DNA of 64,000 nt from assembly GCF_026342835.1 (NCBI RefSeq), contig NZ_JAPEMI010000004.1, forward strand, positions 1 to 64,000, in the 5' to 3' direction. Position 1 is the stretch's first letter; each line of letters starts with the position of its first letter. Below, piece by piece: positions 51,906 to 61,474 of the stretch. The notes under the pieces are model-generated. The model was not told the DNA's origin. It worked only from the letters and a program-made list of their open reading frames with translations, and searched no databases. The position numbers and the translations under genes were made by a program. The DNA is from Streptomyces sp. NBC_00154. GTDB lineage: Bacteria > Actinomycetota > Actinomycetes > Streptomycetales > Streptomycetaceae.

Positions 51906-54900
51906 TTAGCGGCCGTCTGCCCCAGCTCCATCTCCTACGATGCCTGCACCTGCCGGCCCAAGGTGGACGAAGCCTGCCCAAGCCCATGGGTTGACCGGGT
52001 CGCCGCAGTCCGTGTCTGTCCTGGCCGCCAGTCGTTCCCGCATTTCCCGTAGCGTTTCGTGCAGCGCGATGCCCGGATCGGGGGTGTTAGCCAGGTGTCG
52101 GTAGAAGGCGGCTGCCGCGTCTGCTGCAATGCGGTCGTCGATCTCCTGTCGGGCTGCGATCACATGCCGGAACCCAACCACGTGAATTGCTGCTGCGAGA
52201 TGCAGGCTTTCATCTGGATGGGTGGCACTGCCCGTGACTCCGTGGCAGGTTGAGAGGTAGGCCAGTTCGGCTCCGTCTAGCGGCAGCCCCACTAGGTCGG
52301 CCATGTGCAAGGGTGCGTCGAAGGCGCTCAGTGCCGCGTCCGTCGGGTCCGTGACGCCGTTGACGCCATGTCCTGCGAAGTGGAAGCGGGAGTGGGTGGG
52401 GAGTTCTTGCAGCAGCGTCTCTCGTGTTGCAGAGGGACCGTACAGGTCGGTGACCTCGATGGGGGTGGACCCCAGTACAGCCGCATGCTCCCCCTGCACA
52501 CCGTGCAGAGTGTCGCTGCGGTTGTACGGGGTCGGCACGGCAACGGCTAGGAGCCGATGTCCGCTACGGGCTGTTCCCCGCTCGTGGGCCTCGGCAAGAC
52601 TGCGAAGGGTCGGGGCCTCCGAGGAGGCGACCCTATCGATGACAGCCCGGCCTGAACCGTCGTGATGCCCAGTAGCCGCGAGCGGGAATGCGGTGAGCGG
52701 GCCTGTGGGGTACCACCACACGCGCCGCCACTCATGGCCCACGACATCGAGCACTGGTCCTGTCAGGGCGTCCCAGCCCCATGCGAGGAGCTCGCCCATC
52801 TCATCGATGGCCGTGCGAAACGCAACGACTACCCTCCTGGGTGCCTGCTGGCCGCAGCGGGCTGTCCGGATCAGCTCGCTGCGGGCCGCCTGGGCAGCCC
52901 TTACGACCGTGGTCCAGCGTCGAACCTGCTCAGTCACTTCGTCTCCTCGGACGGCGAGGGGCACAGCCTGTATTGCGGATCCGCGGAGAACGATGGCATG
53001 GCATTTTTCACTGGTCACGTTGAGCACGACGACAGCGCCCTCTCCGATGACTGCAGCGAGCCGGTCAGGAGACGGCGGGCCCAGGAAGGCGTCGAAGCCG
53101 TCCAGGGCGCGGATTCGCGAGATGAGCTGCCGGTGTTCCGCGTTGACGCGAGCGAGTTGCTCGCCCCGTGCCGTGCCGGGAAGAATGGCACCGATCAGTT
53201 CATGTGCCTTATTCCGAACGGTAAGTAGTTCTTCGGCAAGCCCGGGATCGACAGCTTTCAGTCGTTCGAGATCACTAACGTGGCTTGTGAGCTGTCCCCA
53301 TAGAAGTCCGCGCCCCCGTTCCAACAGCTCCACTCCGCGAGCGGGGTCGTCCAGCCGGAGAGTCCACTCTGCAGCTCTGCAGGAGAATCCGTCCCAGTCG
53401 CGTGCCACGTCCACTCGGTCGGCCAGAGTCATGCCGTGCCAGTCGATCTGCTGCAGCAAATCGAAGGCGAACTCGGCGCCGGCGATCGCACTGTGTGTAT
53501 CGCCCGCCGCCGCATGGACCGTCGCCCAGTTTTGGGCCGCTAGGCCGCGTGTGTGGACAAGGGAGGGTTGGTGACGTCGCGCCTCATCGAACGCGGAAAG
53601 CACCTCGTCGAGGGTGTACTCGCTCGGCCGTTTCGCGTGCGCGGCCAGCAGTACATTGCCCAGGCTGTTGAGGTACTGGGCCCGATAAGGCTGATCCGCT
53701 GAGCAAGTGCGGACAGCCGCCCTGGCCTGTGCGACAGCGCGGGTGAGATCCGCGGGATCGCCAGCAATACGGTGGCGCTCAATTAGCAACGAGCTGAGGG
53801 TGCCCAGTCGGCGGGCCCGCTCGACATGCCGGAAGGGAGTCGCCTTGACAGCCCTATCTGTGTGCGTCAGCGCTTCCGTCAAATGGGCCAGCTCACCACT
53901 CAGTTCGTACAGGTCATGCAGATAACTCGCCAGGTTGTCCCAACGCGTTGCCGCACCCACCTCATCAGGAATGGTCAACCGGACACACTCACGCAGGCAT
54001 TCGACTGCCCGTTCCAGATCGGCGCTCTCACGGTGGCGACTGAACAGCTTCCAGTAGGTGCCGCCCAGATTGTTGAGCACTGCCGCGTGTAGCTGGCGGT
54101 AATTTGTCGACAGTTCTGCCGCTTCGGTATGTGCGTCCAAGGATGCCCGTATATCCGTTAGATCCCGGTTGTGCTCGTACCGACGCCCGAGCGACAGCCC
54201 GAGCCTATTAAGTGCAATGGCTCGGTCGTGACGTTCCCGTGCGTCCCGTGCGGCGGCGGCACCACGTCGGACAGCTTCCTGGATGTCAGCCAAGACACCA
54301 CGCTGCTCGAAACGCAACCGCAGCAGTTGCGAGAGCCTTGAATCAATGTGTACACGTTCGGGCGTGCCGGCTTGGGCCGCCGCGGCACCGGCTCGGGCGT
54401 ACGCTGTGGCACGATCCAAAAGCGCGGCCTCATCCGTTCGCTGAGCTTCGTGCTCCCACAGGTAAGCCAGTACCGCGTTCATTTCGCAGTACAGGTCATG
54501 TTTCGGCGTGATTTCCTTCACCGCATCCTCTGCCAGGCGGATGCCCTCGGCTAAGAACATTGGGTTTCCGGAACTGACGTACGCGTCTCCGAGATGGGCA
54601 GCATCCGTTGCAGCCGTCCTGAACTGGTCTTGGGACCCGACTTTGGCGTGGAACTTAGCCCGGCGGATGACGGCTGCTTCGAGTTTCTGAAGGTTGTCCT
54701 GGATGCCTAGGTCATCGGGCAAATCTGTTGCGGCGGCGCGCAGCAGTTCGAGTCCTTCAACTCGGTCTGACGGATCTCCACAGTGCTCGAACCGTGTGGC
54801 AAGTGCGACGCCTAAACCGGCGTTCGCGCGCGCCCGGTCCGGGTGCCCCTCCGGGAACGCCTCCCTTGCACGGCGGGAAATATCCACATACTGGTCAAGT

Positions 54901-55967
54901 AATTCAGGGACCGCTTCGATCACGAGGCGGTCATACAACAGGAAAGCCTGAGTCCCCAGGTAGTACCCGTATTCAGGGTCGTCGCCGTGCCGTTCGAGCA
55001 GGGCGTACCCCTTGGCGATTGCCACGTCGAGGTCAGCAGCGGTGCGGCAGACGAGGCATGTGATAGCCAGCGTGCGCCATACTTTCTCGGTGGCTTGCCA
55101 CCGGGCGGCATCCGTGCTGCGCAGCTCAGCTGCCTCCATGAAGCAGTCCACGGCACGCCAGAGCAGCGCCGGGTCGCGGCGAACTAGCGCCAGGTCATGC
55201 AGGGAGGCGCCCAGATTGTCCAGGAACGTCAGGCGCCGAGATCCACTCTCGGGCCCCGCAGCAAGGGCGCGTGCATGGTTGTTCACCGACTCCACCAGCA
55301 GGTTCACGTCGTGCGTGGCCTCGTACAGGAAGTAGGTCGTGGTGCCAAGCCCGTCAACGTTTGTCGGATCTGGGCCAGGATCCGAATCGTCCGCAACAAC
55401 GGGATCGGCCGCTTCCCGAAGGCACTCGACGGCGTCCATCAGATAGCTGATGTCATCACTGAACTTGTACCGGTCAAAGAGCAGCTGTCCAGCCGTCGCA
55501 TGCACGCGACGCCGTAGGGAATGATCGCCAGTTGTCCGGCTGATCAACGTCAGTACTTCGTGGACGACTGCTGAAAAGATGGGGTCCTGGGCCAAATGGT
55601 GCGCGTTGATCAAGAGAAGTGCGCACCAATTTTCCGCCGTAAAGGACAACGTGTTCTTGCCCATTGGGGGAAGCTCTGCGGCTTGGTCTGGCCGGTGATC
55701 CTCCAGGAGGATGGACAGAAGGCCTGCGACGGGCAGGTCACTGCTTGAGAGGTTGATCAGGCCCGTCGTGCCCCGGTGGTAGTAGAGCCAGCAGACGTTC
55801 AGCAGCGCCCTGGCGTCGAACGATCCTTGCCTGAGGCAGGCGGCCACCGTGCGCATCACGCCCAAAGACTCAACGAGCGCTTCGGGGGTGTCGATCAGCG
55901 TACGGTCCTGGCTCTGCCCGTACACCTCTAACCGGTCCGAAAGCGCGGCTACCATCACATCCGACAT
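51906..55967 (-). CDS. TPR-CHAT caspase-like protease
   Basis: 1353 residues. ATG 55967 has GGGAGGAATGGATCG upstream; longer in-frame starts would overlap the divergent gene. Residues 1-950 form a long helical TPR-like solenoid (YAREAFPEGHPDRARANAGLG-type repeats, ALNRLGLSLGRRYEHNRDL, VLNNLGGTYWKLFSRH). The C-terminal CHAT domain (about 1030-1350) has FHFAGHGVNG (His1200) and AYLSTCHGVTG (Cys1241), the caspase-type dyad, plus PWAWAGFVHLG near the end. TPR-CHAT proteins act as stimulus-activated proteases in bacterial immunity. It is divergent from a zinc-ribbon/membrane gene pair across 30 bases. An IS5-like element abuts its stop codon. Confidence 0.87.
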   Translation of the reverse strand: MSDVMVAALSDRLEVYGQSQDRTLIDTPEALVESLGVMRTVAACLRQGSFDARALLNVCWLYYHRGTTGLINLSSSDLPVAGLLSILLEDHRPDQAAELPPMGKNTLSFTAENWCALLLINAHHLAQDPIFSAVVHEVLTLISRTTGDHSLRRRVHATAGQLLFDRYKFSDDISYLMDAVECLREAADPVVADDSDPGPDPTNVDGLGTTTYFLYEATHDVNLLVESVNNHARALAAGPESGSRRLTFLDNLGASLHDLALVRRDPALLWRAVDCFMEAAELRSTDAARWQATEKVWRTLAITCLVCRTAADLDVAIAKGYALLERHGDDPEYGYYLGTQAFLLYDRLVIEAVPELLDQYVDISRRAREAFPEGHPDRARANAGLGVALATRFEHCGDPSDRVEGLELLRAAATDLPDDLGIQDNLQKLEAAVIRRAKFHAKVGSQDQFRTAATDAAHLGDAYVSSGNPMFLAEGIRLAEDAVKEITPKHDLYCEMNAVLAYLWEHEAQRTDEAALLDRATAYARAGAAAAQAGTPERVHIDSRLSQLLRLRFEQRGVLADIQEAVRRGAAAARDARERHDRAIALNRLGLSLGRRYEHNRDLTDIRASLDAHTEAAELSTNYRQLHAAVLNNLGGTYWKLFSRHRESADLERAVECLRECVRLTIPDEVGAATRWDNLASYLHDLYELSGELAHLTEALTHTDRAVKATPFRHVERARRLGTLSSLLIERHRIAGDPADLTRAVAQARAAVRTCSADQPYRAQYLNSLGNVLLAAHAKRPSEYTLDEVLSAFDEARRHQPSLVHTRGLAAQNWATVHAAAGDTHSAIAGAEFAFDLLQQIDWHGMTLADRVDVARDWDGFSCRAAEWTLRLDDPARGVELLERGRGLLWGQLTSHVSDLERLKAVDPGLAEELLTVRNKAHELIGAILPGTARGEQLARVNAEHRQLISRIRALDGFDAFLGPPSPDRLAAVIGEGAVVVLNVTSEKCHAIVLRGSAIQAVPLAVRGDEVTEQVRRWTTVVRAAQAARSELIRTARCGQQAPRRVVVAFRTAIDEMGELLAWGWDALTGPVLDVVGHEWRRVWWYPTGPLTAFPLAATGHHDGSGRAVIDRVASSEAPTLRSLAEAHERGTARSGHRLLAVAVPTPYNRSDTLHGVQGEHAAVLGSTPIEVTDLYGPSATRETLLQELPTHSRFHFAGHGVNGVTDPTDAALSAFDAPLHMADLVGLPLDGAELAYLSTCHGVTGSATHPDESLHLAAAIHVVGFRHVIAARQEIDDRIAADAAAAFYRHLANTPDPGIALHETLREMRERLAARTDTDCGDPVNPWAWAGFVHLGPAGAGIVGDGAGADGR

Positions 55968-55997
55968 CGATCCATTCCTCCCTTGGATGGAGCAAGC

Positions 55998-56444
55998 GTG
56001 CCAGACGTGAGCAGGCCTCAGCAGACTTACCGCCATCTCGTCGACACCATGGATTCTCAACCTGTCGGTGCTCCCGTAGCGGCCCTCAGCGAGGATCCCA
56101 GCTTGCGTACGGCAACTGAGCGCGCCCAGCATGCCGCAGGGCAACTTCAGGCCATCTTTGACGCATTTCCCGCGCTCACCTCGCTCACTGTGTATGTCCA
56201 GGACTCCCGCATCGGCGTAGCCACCCGCGGTGACTATCCGCCGGAGGACTCCCAGGACGTCGGCCAGGAACATGACGGTTCTTGGTCCCGCAGCGACGGC
56301 GACCGGTCGATCTTGCCGGGAGCCTCACGTCACTACAGGGCTTTCCGCTACTCCTGTGCTCACTGCCCCCGCACGGTCTACAGTCCAGCTCCCGCCCCGC
56401 CCGCCTGCCCGAGCTGCGGCAACCCCACGAGCGAGGACTCATGA
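55998..56444 (+). CDS. Small zinc-ribbon protein divergent from the CHAT protease
   Basis: 148 residues from GTG 55998. An N-terminal helical region (ATERAQHAAGQLQAIFDAFPALTSLTVYVQDSRIGVATRGDYP) and a C-terminal zinc ribbon (CAHCPRTVY...CPSCG, two CxxC pairs). Its stop overlaps the start of the membrane-protein gene (ATGA), so the two are translationally coupled. Position opposite the TPR-CHAT gene, with only 30 bases between starts, implies co-regulation. An adaptor, sensor or substrate of the protease is plausible but unproven. Confidence 0.65.
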   Translation: MPDVSRPQQTYRHLVDTMDSQPVGAPVAALSEDPSLRTATERAQHAAGQLQAIFDAFPALTSLTVYVQDSRIGVATRGDYPPEDSQDVGQEHDGSWSRSDGDRSILPGASRHYRAFRYSCAHCPRTVYSPAPAPPACPSCGNPTSEDS

Positions 56445-57409
56445 AGCTCTCGGCCCTGGTGGGCGCCGCTGGCGGTGTACTTGGCAAACGATTCCTGCTC
56501 GTTTCGTACCTGCCGACGATGGGATGCGCCCTGTTCCTCCTGGTACTCCTATGGGCCGGCGTGCCTGGAGCAGCACTGGACTTCGACCGGACCTGGCAGA
56601 CGGCCGCGACCCTCGGCGTTGGCGAGATCCTGGGGCTCTGGCTGGTGGTCACTTTGGTCGCTGTCGTCACCCACCCGCTGCAACTGCGCTTGGTCCGCCT
56701 CCTGGAAGGCGAATGGCCAACACTACTCAGTCCGCTGCGCAGACTCGCGGTCCACCACCAGGAATCCCTGCGTCGGAGGCTTGGGGACCGCATGGTCGCG
56801 ATCGGTGATCCGCCGTCGCCAGCCGAGGTGAACCGCGTGGGAGCCGCATACGCCCGGTGGAGCACTCTTTACCCGCCGGCAGAGCTCACGGCTTCCCCCA
56901 CCGCCCTCGGCAACTCCCTCGCCGCCATGGAGTACTACGCCGGGTTCAGCCACGGGCTGGATGTGGTGGTCACCTGGCCGCGGCTCTACCCACTGATCGA
57001 GGGGGCTTCCAAGGAGGCCGTGGACACGCACCGCGACGCCTTGGACGCTGCGTGCCGCTTCTCGGTCACGGCCGCTGTCACCGCCATGACAGCCGTCGGC
57101 CTGCTGTGGCAATCAGGATGGTGGCTCCTGCTGCCCTTGATCCCGGCAGCTCTGTCCCGGCTCTCATACCGTGGCGCCGTCCAAGCGGCCATGGCTTACG
57201 GGGCCTCCATCGACGCGGCTATCGACACCTACCGCTTCGCCCTGTACGACAAGCTCTGCCTGCCTCGCCCGAAGACCCCGCACGAAGAACGGGCCCTCAA
57301 CGACACCCTGTGCACACACTGGCGTCAACGGGTCCCGTTGCCTGACGCCCTCGCGTACTCCCATCCACAGCCGGAATCGAGGCCGGAGACAGCTACGGGC
57401 TCTGTATGA
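56441..57409 (+). CDS. Four-TM membrane protein of the CHAT locus
   Basis: 322 residues. Two N-terminal TM helices (about 25-45, YLPTMGCALFLLVLLWAGV; about 65-90, VGEILGLWLVVTLVAVVTHPL), a cytoplasmic helical segment (LRLVRLLEGEWPTLLSPLRRLAVHHQESLRRRL ... YYAGFSHGLDVVVTWPRLYPLIEG) and two close TM helices (about 210-245, SVTAAVTAMTAVGLLW / WWLLLPLIPAALSRL), then a cytoplasmic tail. No named family. Coupled to the zinc-ribbon gene and divergent from the TPR-CHAT protease, it is the obvious candidate for a membrane effector or receptor of that system (inference). Confidence 0.65.
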   Translation: MKLSALVGAAGGVLGKRFLLVSYLPTMGCALFLLVLLWAGVPGAALDFDRTWQTAATLGVGEILGLWLVVTLVAVVTHPLQLRLVRLLEGEWPTLLSPLRRLAVHHQESLRRRLGDRMVAIGDPPSPAEVNRVGAAYARWSTLYPPAELTASPTALGNSLAAMEYYAGFSHGLDVVVTWPRLYPLIEGASKEAVDTHRDALDAACRFSVTAAVTAMTAVGLLWQSGWWLLLPLIPAALSRLSYRGAVQAAMAYGASIDAAIDTYRFALYDKLCLPRPKTPHEERALNDTLCTHWRQRVPLPDALAYSHPQPESRPETATGSV

Positions 57410-57639
57410 GGCCCTCCCAACTGCCGACGGACCGACTGGCAGTCAGAGGCTGGGCGATCAAGCACCAGCCAGCACACGGCAGGCCGAAGGCCTCCAGCCG
57501 ACGAGCCAAGTCCTTGAGGATCAGGACGACTTCGCGTACCAGGTAGTCGGCATCGCCCGAACCTCACGGCGGTCCAGGAGTGGATGAACGCCCTCCAACG
57601 GTGAGCACTATCCACGCTGATTGAGTGCCTGATGCGAAT

Positions 57640-58194
57640 GATCACCGTCTGCTCCAGCTCGCGGTTGCGCCGACGGAGCCGACCCAGTTCTTCCCGCTCG
57701 GCGCTGGTCAGCGCCCCGGAACTGCCCTGACCTCGGTCGATGGCGTCCTGCTTCACCCAACCTCGCAGGCCTTCGGGACTGACCCCGAGGTCGCGGGCGA
57801 CCTCGGTCACTGTCTTGTCTGACGAGCGGGCCAACGCGATGGCATGCAACAACTCACGCAGTCCCGTGCTGGCCTGGCGGTAACGCTCACTGATACCAGC
57901 GATCTGCTCAACGAACGTCCGGCGCTCGCACTCGGCGTTGTCACAGAAGAACCGGCGAACCGTCAGCAGAATGACCGTCGACCGGCCAGCAACAGGCCGA
58001 TCGGAAATCCTCCGTTCGTAACGGCTATGCACACGGCTCGCCCGGACCCCGCAGGCGAAGCATGAGCGCTGAAGTGTTCGACTGAAAGCTCGCACTACGA
58101 CCAAGCGGTCGTCCGCGGTGAAGTCCTCCACCACTACACCGCCCACACCTGGGAACAGCAGCTCTTCGATCGATCGTGCAGTGACCCCCACCAC
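57640..58194 (-). pseudogene. Fused relic: ISL3 transposase N-terminus joined to IS3 OrfA
   Basis: From 58194 to about 57834 the - strand frame is the zinc-finger N-terminus of an ISL3-family transposase (SCFACG...RVHSRY...FFCDNAECERRTFVEQIAGISERYRQASTGL). It then passes in frame at SSDKTVTEVARDLGVSPEGLRGWVKQ into an IS3-family OrfA HTH/leucine-zipper (to about 57640, LTSAEREELGRLRRRNRELEQ). Both halves are truncated, and beyond 57640 the frame is not conserved and overlaps the end of the membrane-protein gene. One IS evidently inserted into another. Confidence 0.7.
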
Positions 58195-58306
58195 CCGGAG
58201 CTGCCCTGGAGGAACGATCCGTCATTCAAGCCGCTCGAACCTCGTTCACGGAAGTGCGGACAGAACCGAGATCAGGAAGCGCCATCATGCCCGGATCAGT
58301 TCGTGG

Positions 58307-58353
58307 TTGGTCGGGTGGCCCGAGGGAATCTCACCTTCGGGCCACCCGACCAA
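58307..58353. repeat. 17-bp perfect inverted repeat between mobile-element relics
   Basis: TTGGTCGGGTGGCCCGA (58307-58323) is mirrored exactly at 58337-58353, with a 13-base loop. It lies about 125 bases past the stop of the DUF6262-like gene, so it may be that operon's terminator or the end of the Tn554-like element. Confidence 0.55.
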
Positions 58354-58478
58354 CGCCGATCGCGATTTCGCCCAGCGGCCTGCTGCCAGCCCGGTTCGGG
58401 TGATCCGGAGGCGGCGGCTGAACGCGGCAGTGGCCCCACCGAAGGCGGGCACCGAGTCGGAATCTGGCTCGTACTTGG

Positions 58479-59000
58479 TCAGGCTGGATGGGGCTGGTTC
58501 AGGGCTCGGGTGAGCTCGCGGTTCGCGGCCCGCGCGGCAGCCAGTTCCTCCATTCGCTCCTCCAACTCGCCGCGTGTGTCTGCAAGTTTTTGTTCCAGCA
58601 CGGTGATGCGCCGCTGGAGATCGTCGATGTCGGTGGGCGCCCCGAGTCCGGATGCGGCCCAGACGCGCTCACCGAGCTCGCTCGACAGCCGCTTCTCCAG
58701 CTGCCGGACGCGTGCGGCAAGGCGCTTGTTGCGCTCCAGCGCGTTAGCGAGGTCGGTCTGGAGCGAGACCCTGCTGACCGCTGCCACTCGGCCTTCCTCG
58801 ACTGGGGTGCTGGTGGCGATGTGGATGTGTTCGAGCAGGTCGCGGTGGCGATAGAGGAAGGTCCGGTCGACACGGGCGGCTCTGGCAAGCCCGGAGACCG
58901 TGATGTCGCCCCCATTCTTCATGGCCGCATCGAGGGCCTTGAGGACCCGTTCACGGCGCCGGGCTGAGTCGGCCTTCTTCCCTTCGATCATGGACGTCAT
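58479..59000 (-). CDS. DUF6262-like helper protein (TnpC-like) of a Tn554-type element
   Basis: 173 residues. An N-terminal HTH (RERVLKALDAAMKNGGDITVSGLARAARVDRTFLYRHRDLLEHI) and a long C-terminal coiled coil (LANALERNKRLAARVRQLEKRL ... DDLQRRITVLEQKLADTRGELEERMEEL). This matches small proteins that follow paired tyrosine recombinases in Tn554-like elements and stimulate recombination. ATG 59000 overlaps the stop of the upstream recombinase (ATGA). Confidence 0.75.
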   Translation of the reverse strand: MTSMIEGKKADSARRRERVLKALDAAMKNGGDITVSGLARAARVDRTFLYRHRDLLEHIHIATSTPVEEGRVAAVSRVSLQTDLANALERNKRLAARVRQLEKRLSSELGERVWAASGLGAPTDIDDLQRRITVLEQKLADTRGELEERMEELAAARAANRELTRALNQPHPA

Positions 59001-61474
59001 TCGGCGGACCTTCCCCCACGGTAGTCGGGCAGTTCGGGGCGCACTCGAGGCATGCCGAGTGAGACGACTCGCCGGCTGCGACGGACCACGGTGACGGCCT
59101 CCTGGATCTGCATTCTGTCTTCCTCGGTGCGGTCTTCGAGTTGTTCCCTGACGCGTTTGACCAGGCGGCGGACTCGAGTGATCTCCTCGTCGGACGGCAT
59201 CGCCTCGGTCTTTGCCCAAGAGTCCGCGGCGAAGGCCGCCAGTCGTTCCCGGCCGCGGAGGAGATCTGCGAGGTATGCCTCCAGGTCCGGGAGGTAGGAC
59301 ACGTCGGTGCGGAAGTGTTCGCAGCCGACGCAGCGGAACCGGACGGGGCAGTCGTCGCCGCCGGCTGAGACGTTGGTGGGTTCGGTGCAGATCCCGTAGG
59401 GGACCTGGACTTCGCCAACGCCCCGGCGGGCGTGTTCGGACTCCAGTAGGGTCTCGACCTGGCGCCAGATCCGGTTGCCCTTCCGGTCGAACTGCATGGC
59501 GGTGACCCGGTTGACAGCCTCGCGGCGACGCTTGTCACTGACCCGGTAGTACCGCTGAGTCGTGTCGAGCCGGCGATGGTCCATCAAGACTCTGAGCACA
59601 TCGGGTGCCACGTTCGTGTCCGCGTGACGCTGGGCATAGGTGTGCCGGTAGGCGTAGAGGTAGATCTTCGATTTGTCGAAGGGCAGCATCTTCTTGACCC
59701 GCTTGCCGTCCTCATCCACGACAACGGGGACCAAGATTTCCGGCAGGGAGGAGACCCATGCCCGGTGGACATCGCCGACCGAATCGCTGTTGATGGCCTT
59801 GGTGCCGTTAGGGTTGGCCACCGGCGAAGGCAGAAGGACGAGCTCCTTGCGCGGTGTGTTGGGGAACCGCGCGCGAGTCCGTTCCTGCTGGGCGATGATC
59901 AAGGCGGCGGTTGCTTCGGCGATCGGGAGGCGACGCGCCTTTCGCAGCGATTTGTGGTTGTCATAGATCAGCTCGGGCTTGCCATCCCCGTCCCGCCCCA
60001 GGCAGTCCAAGGGCAGGGAACAGATTTCGTCGGGGCGGCGGCCGGTGTCGATGAGGAGTTCGGTCGCCGTCCGGCTGAGCTGGTGGCCGTCGGGGTCGAG
60101 ACTGTCCAGGTGCTGGCAGAGCTGGCGCATCACCTCGACCGGGAGGTCGCGGCCGGCGTCGTCGTCCTCGTCGTACTCGGGCACGTCCTCTTCCCGGAGG
60201 GCGAAGTTGTCCGGGAGGCCGTGCAGGGGCTGTCCGGGCTGGGTCAACCCCAGAGTCCTCATGCGCGCGAGCAAGCGCCGGATGTCGCGCGCGTCCCAGT
60301 ACCGGTGCAGGGCCGAGATCTCCCCTTGGAGCTGGAGGAAGAGGAGACGGTTGAGGAACAGGACGATGTCGTCCCTCCTCAGGATGCGCGGATCGCTCCC
60401 CTCGTCGTCGCGGTTCAACCGCAGACTCTTCGAGAGCATCGCGATCGAGTTGATCTGACGCTGAACGGGCGGAAGGGGGTTCTTCCCTCGCCGACGGGGA
60501 AGATCGTCGATCGCCCACTGCTGGGTTGCCTTTCGCAGCCACCGTTGAGAGATGTTCTCAAAGTGAAGGAAGCCCTTGCCCAGCCCGAAGGCGGCGCCGT
60601 CCCAGGTGTCCTTGTGCCGTTCGGTCTCCGGCGACAGGCCGAAGCGGGCGAGGTGCTTGAGGAATCCGACCGCCAACCGCTTGGCGCGATCCTTCATCGC
60701 GCCCAGATCGAAGTCCCTGATCGAGGAGAGCTGCTGAGCGCGGACGGCATCGACGAACGGACGAAGGTCCTGATCTCTCTGCTTGACACCCTTGGCGTTG
60801 CGGTCCTGCAGGCAGAAGAGAACTTCCGCGACCACCAAGTCGGGCAGGCCGCGCAGGCTGACGACGCCGTGCTCGACCACCGCCGGCGCGGTCCGACGCC
60901 AGAGTTCCTCGCCCTCCAGCCAGCCGGTGCGGCGCAAGAGGTTACGTGCCTGTCGGTGCGGCGGGCAGTAGTCGCCGTTGCCGCGGTCCCGGTAGCAGGC
61001 GGCGACTGCGCAGGGCCCAAGGCTCTCGAACGGCTGCAGGTCAGGCCGCAGGAGGAACTCCTCAATCGTCACGCGGTGGATCTTCTGCTGCTGGTAGCAA
61101 TGCGCATCGCATAGAGCCTGGCGAATCGTCCTGCGGGGCCGGGCGCATCCAGGCACCTGGCAGGGGCTGGTCCCGGTCGACCGCCAGTTGTGCTTGGCCG
61201 TGGCCACGAACTCATCGAGCGACTGCCCAGACTCCTTCATCTTGGTCTCGCAGCCCCGGCATAGGGTCCGCTCGCGAGAGGTGTAGGCCATCTTCTCGCA
61301 GCCCTTGACTGGGCAGATCCGGGAGCCGAGGAGCGGATGGGAGCGCGGGAAGGTGACGATCCGCACGGCAGGATCCCAACCGATGAGCTGGAGAAACTCC
61401 TCCGTCACCGCCCCCATCAGAGCAGCTTCGGGCCTCACGGCCTGCACCGGCAGCGCGGTCGTGGCTGTGGTCAC
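58997..61474 (-). CDS. Tyrosine recombinase, TnpB-like, with zinc-binding ends
   Basis: 825 residues. The N-terminal part has a zinc-finger-like CPVKGCEKMAYTS...LCRGCETKM. The catalytic domain carries Arg in LIDTGRRPDEICSLPLDCL, YRHTYAQRHAD (HxxR box) and the Tyr nucleophile in DTTQRYYRVS. A C-terminal CPVRFRCVGCEHF cluster is typical of Tn554 TnpB-type recombinases. It overlaps the first recombinase by four bases and the helper gene by four bases: one operon. Confidence 0.85.
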   Translation of the reverse strand: MTTATTALPVQAVRPEAALMGAVTEEFLQLIGWDPAVRIVTFPRSHPLLGSRICPVKGCEKMAYTSRERTLCRGCETKMKESGQSLDEFVATAKHNWRSTGTSPCQVPGCARPRRTIRQALCDAHCYQQQKIHRVTIEEFLLRPDLQPFESLGPCAVAACYRDRGNGDYCPPHRQARNLLRRTGWLEGEELWRRTAPAVVEHGVVSLRGLPDLVVAEVLFCLQDRNAKGVKQRDQDLRPFVDAVRAQQLSSIRDFDLGAMKDRAKRLAVGFLKHLARFGLSPETERHKDTWDGAAFGLGKGFLHFENISQRWLRKATQQWAIDDLPRRRGKNPLPPVQRQINSIAMLSKSLRLNRDDEGSDPRILRRDDIVLFLNRLLFLQLQGEISALHRYWDARDIRRLLARMRTLGLTQPGQPLHGLPDNFALREEDVPEYDEDDDAGRDLPVEVMRQLCQHLDSLDPDGHQLSRTATELLIDTGRRPDEICSLPLDCLGRDGDGKPELIYDNHKSLRKARRLPIAEATAALIIAQQERTRARFPNTPRKELVLLPSPVANPNGTKAINSDSVGDVHRAWVSSLPEILVPVVVDEDGKRVKKMLPFDKSKIYLYAYRHTYAQRHADTNVAPDVLRVLMDHRRLDTTQRYYRVSDKRRREAVNRVTAMQFDRKGNRIWRQVETLLESEHARRGVGEVQVPYGICTEPTNVSAGGDDCPVRFRCVGCEHFRTDVSYLPDLEAYLADLLRGRERLAAFAADSWAKTEAMPSDEEITRVRRLVKRVREQLEDRTEEDRMQIQEAVTVVRRSRRVVSLGMPRVRPELPDYRGGRSAE

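Noticed and set aside
55968..56273. Longer N-terminus for the CHAT gene
   Set aside because: It would overlap the divergent zinc-ribbon gene by over 270 bases, and ATG 55967 has an excellent ribosome site.
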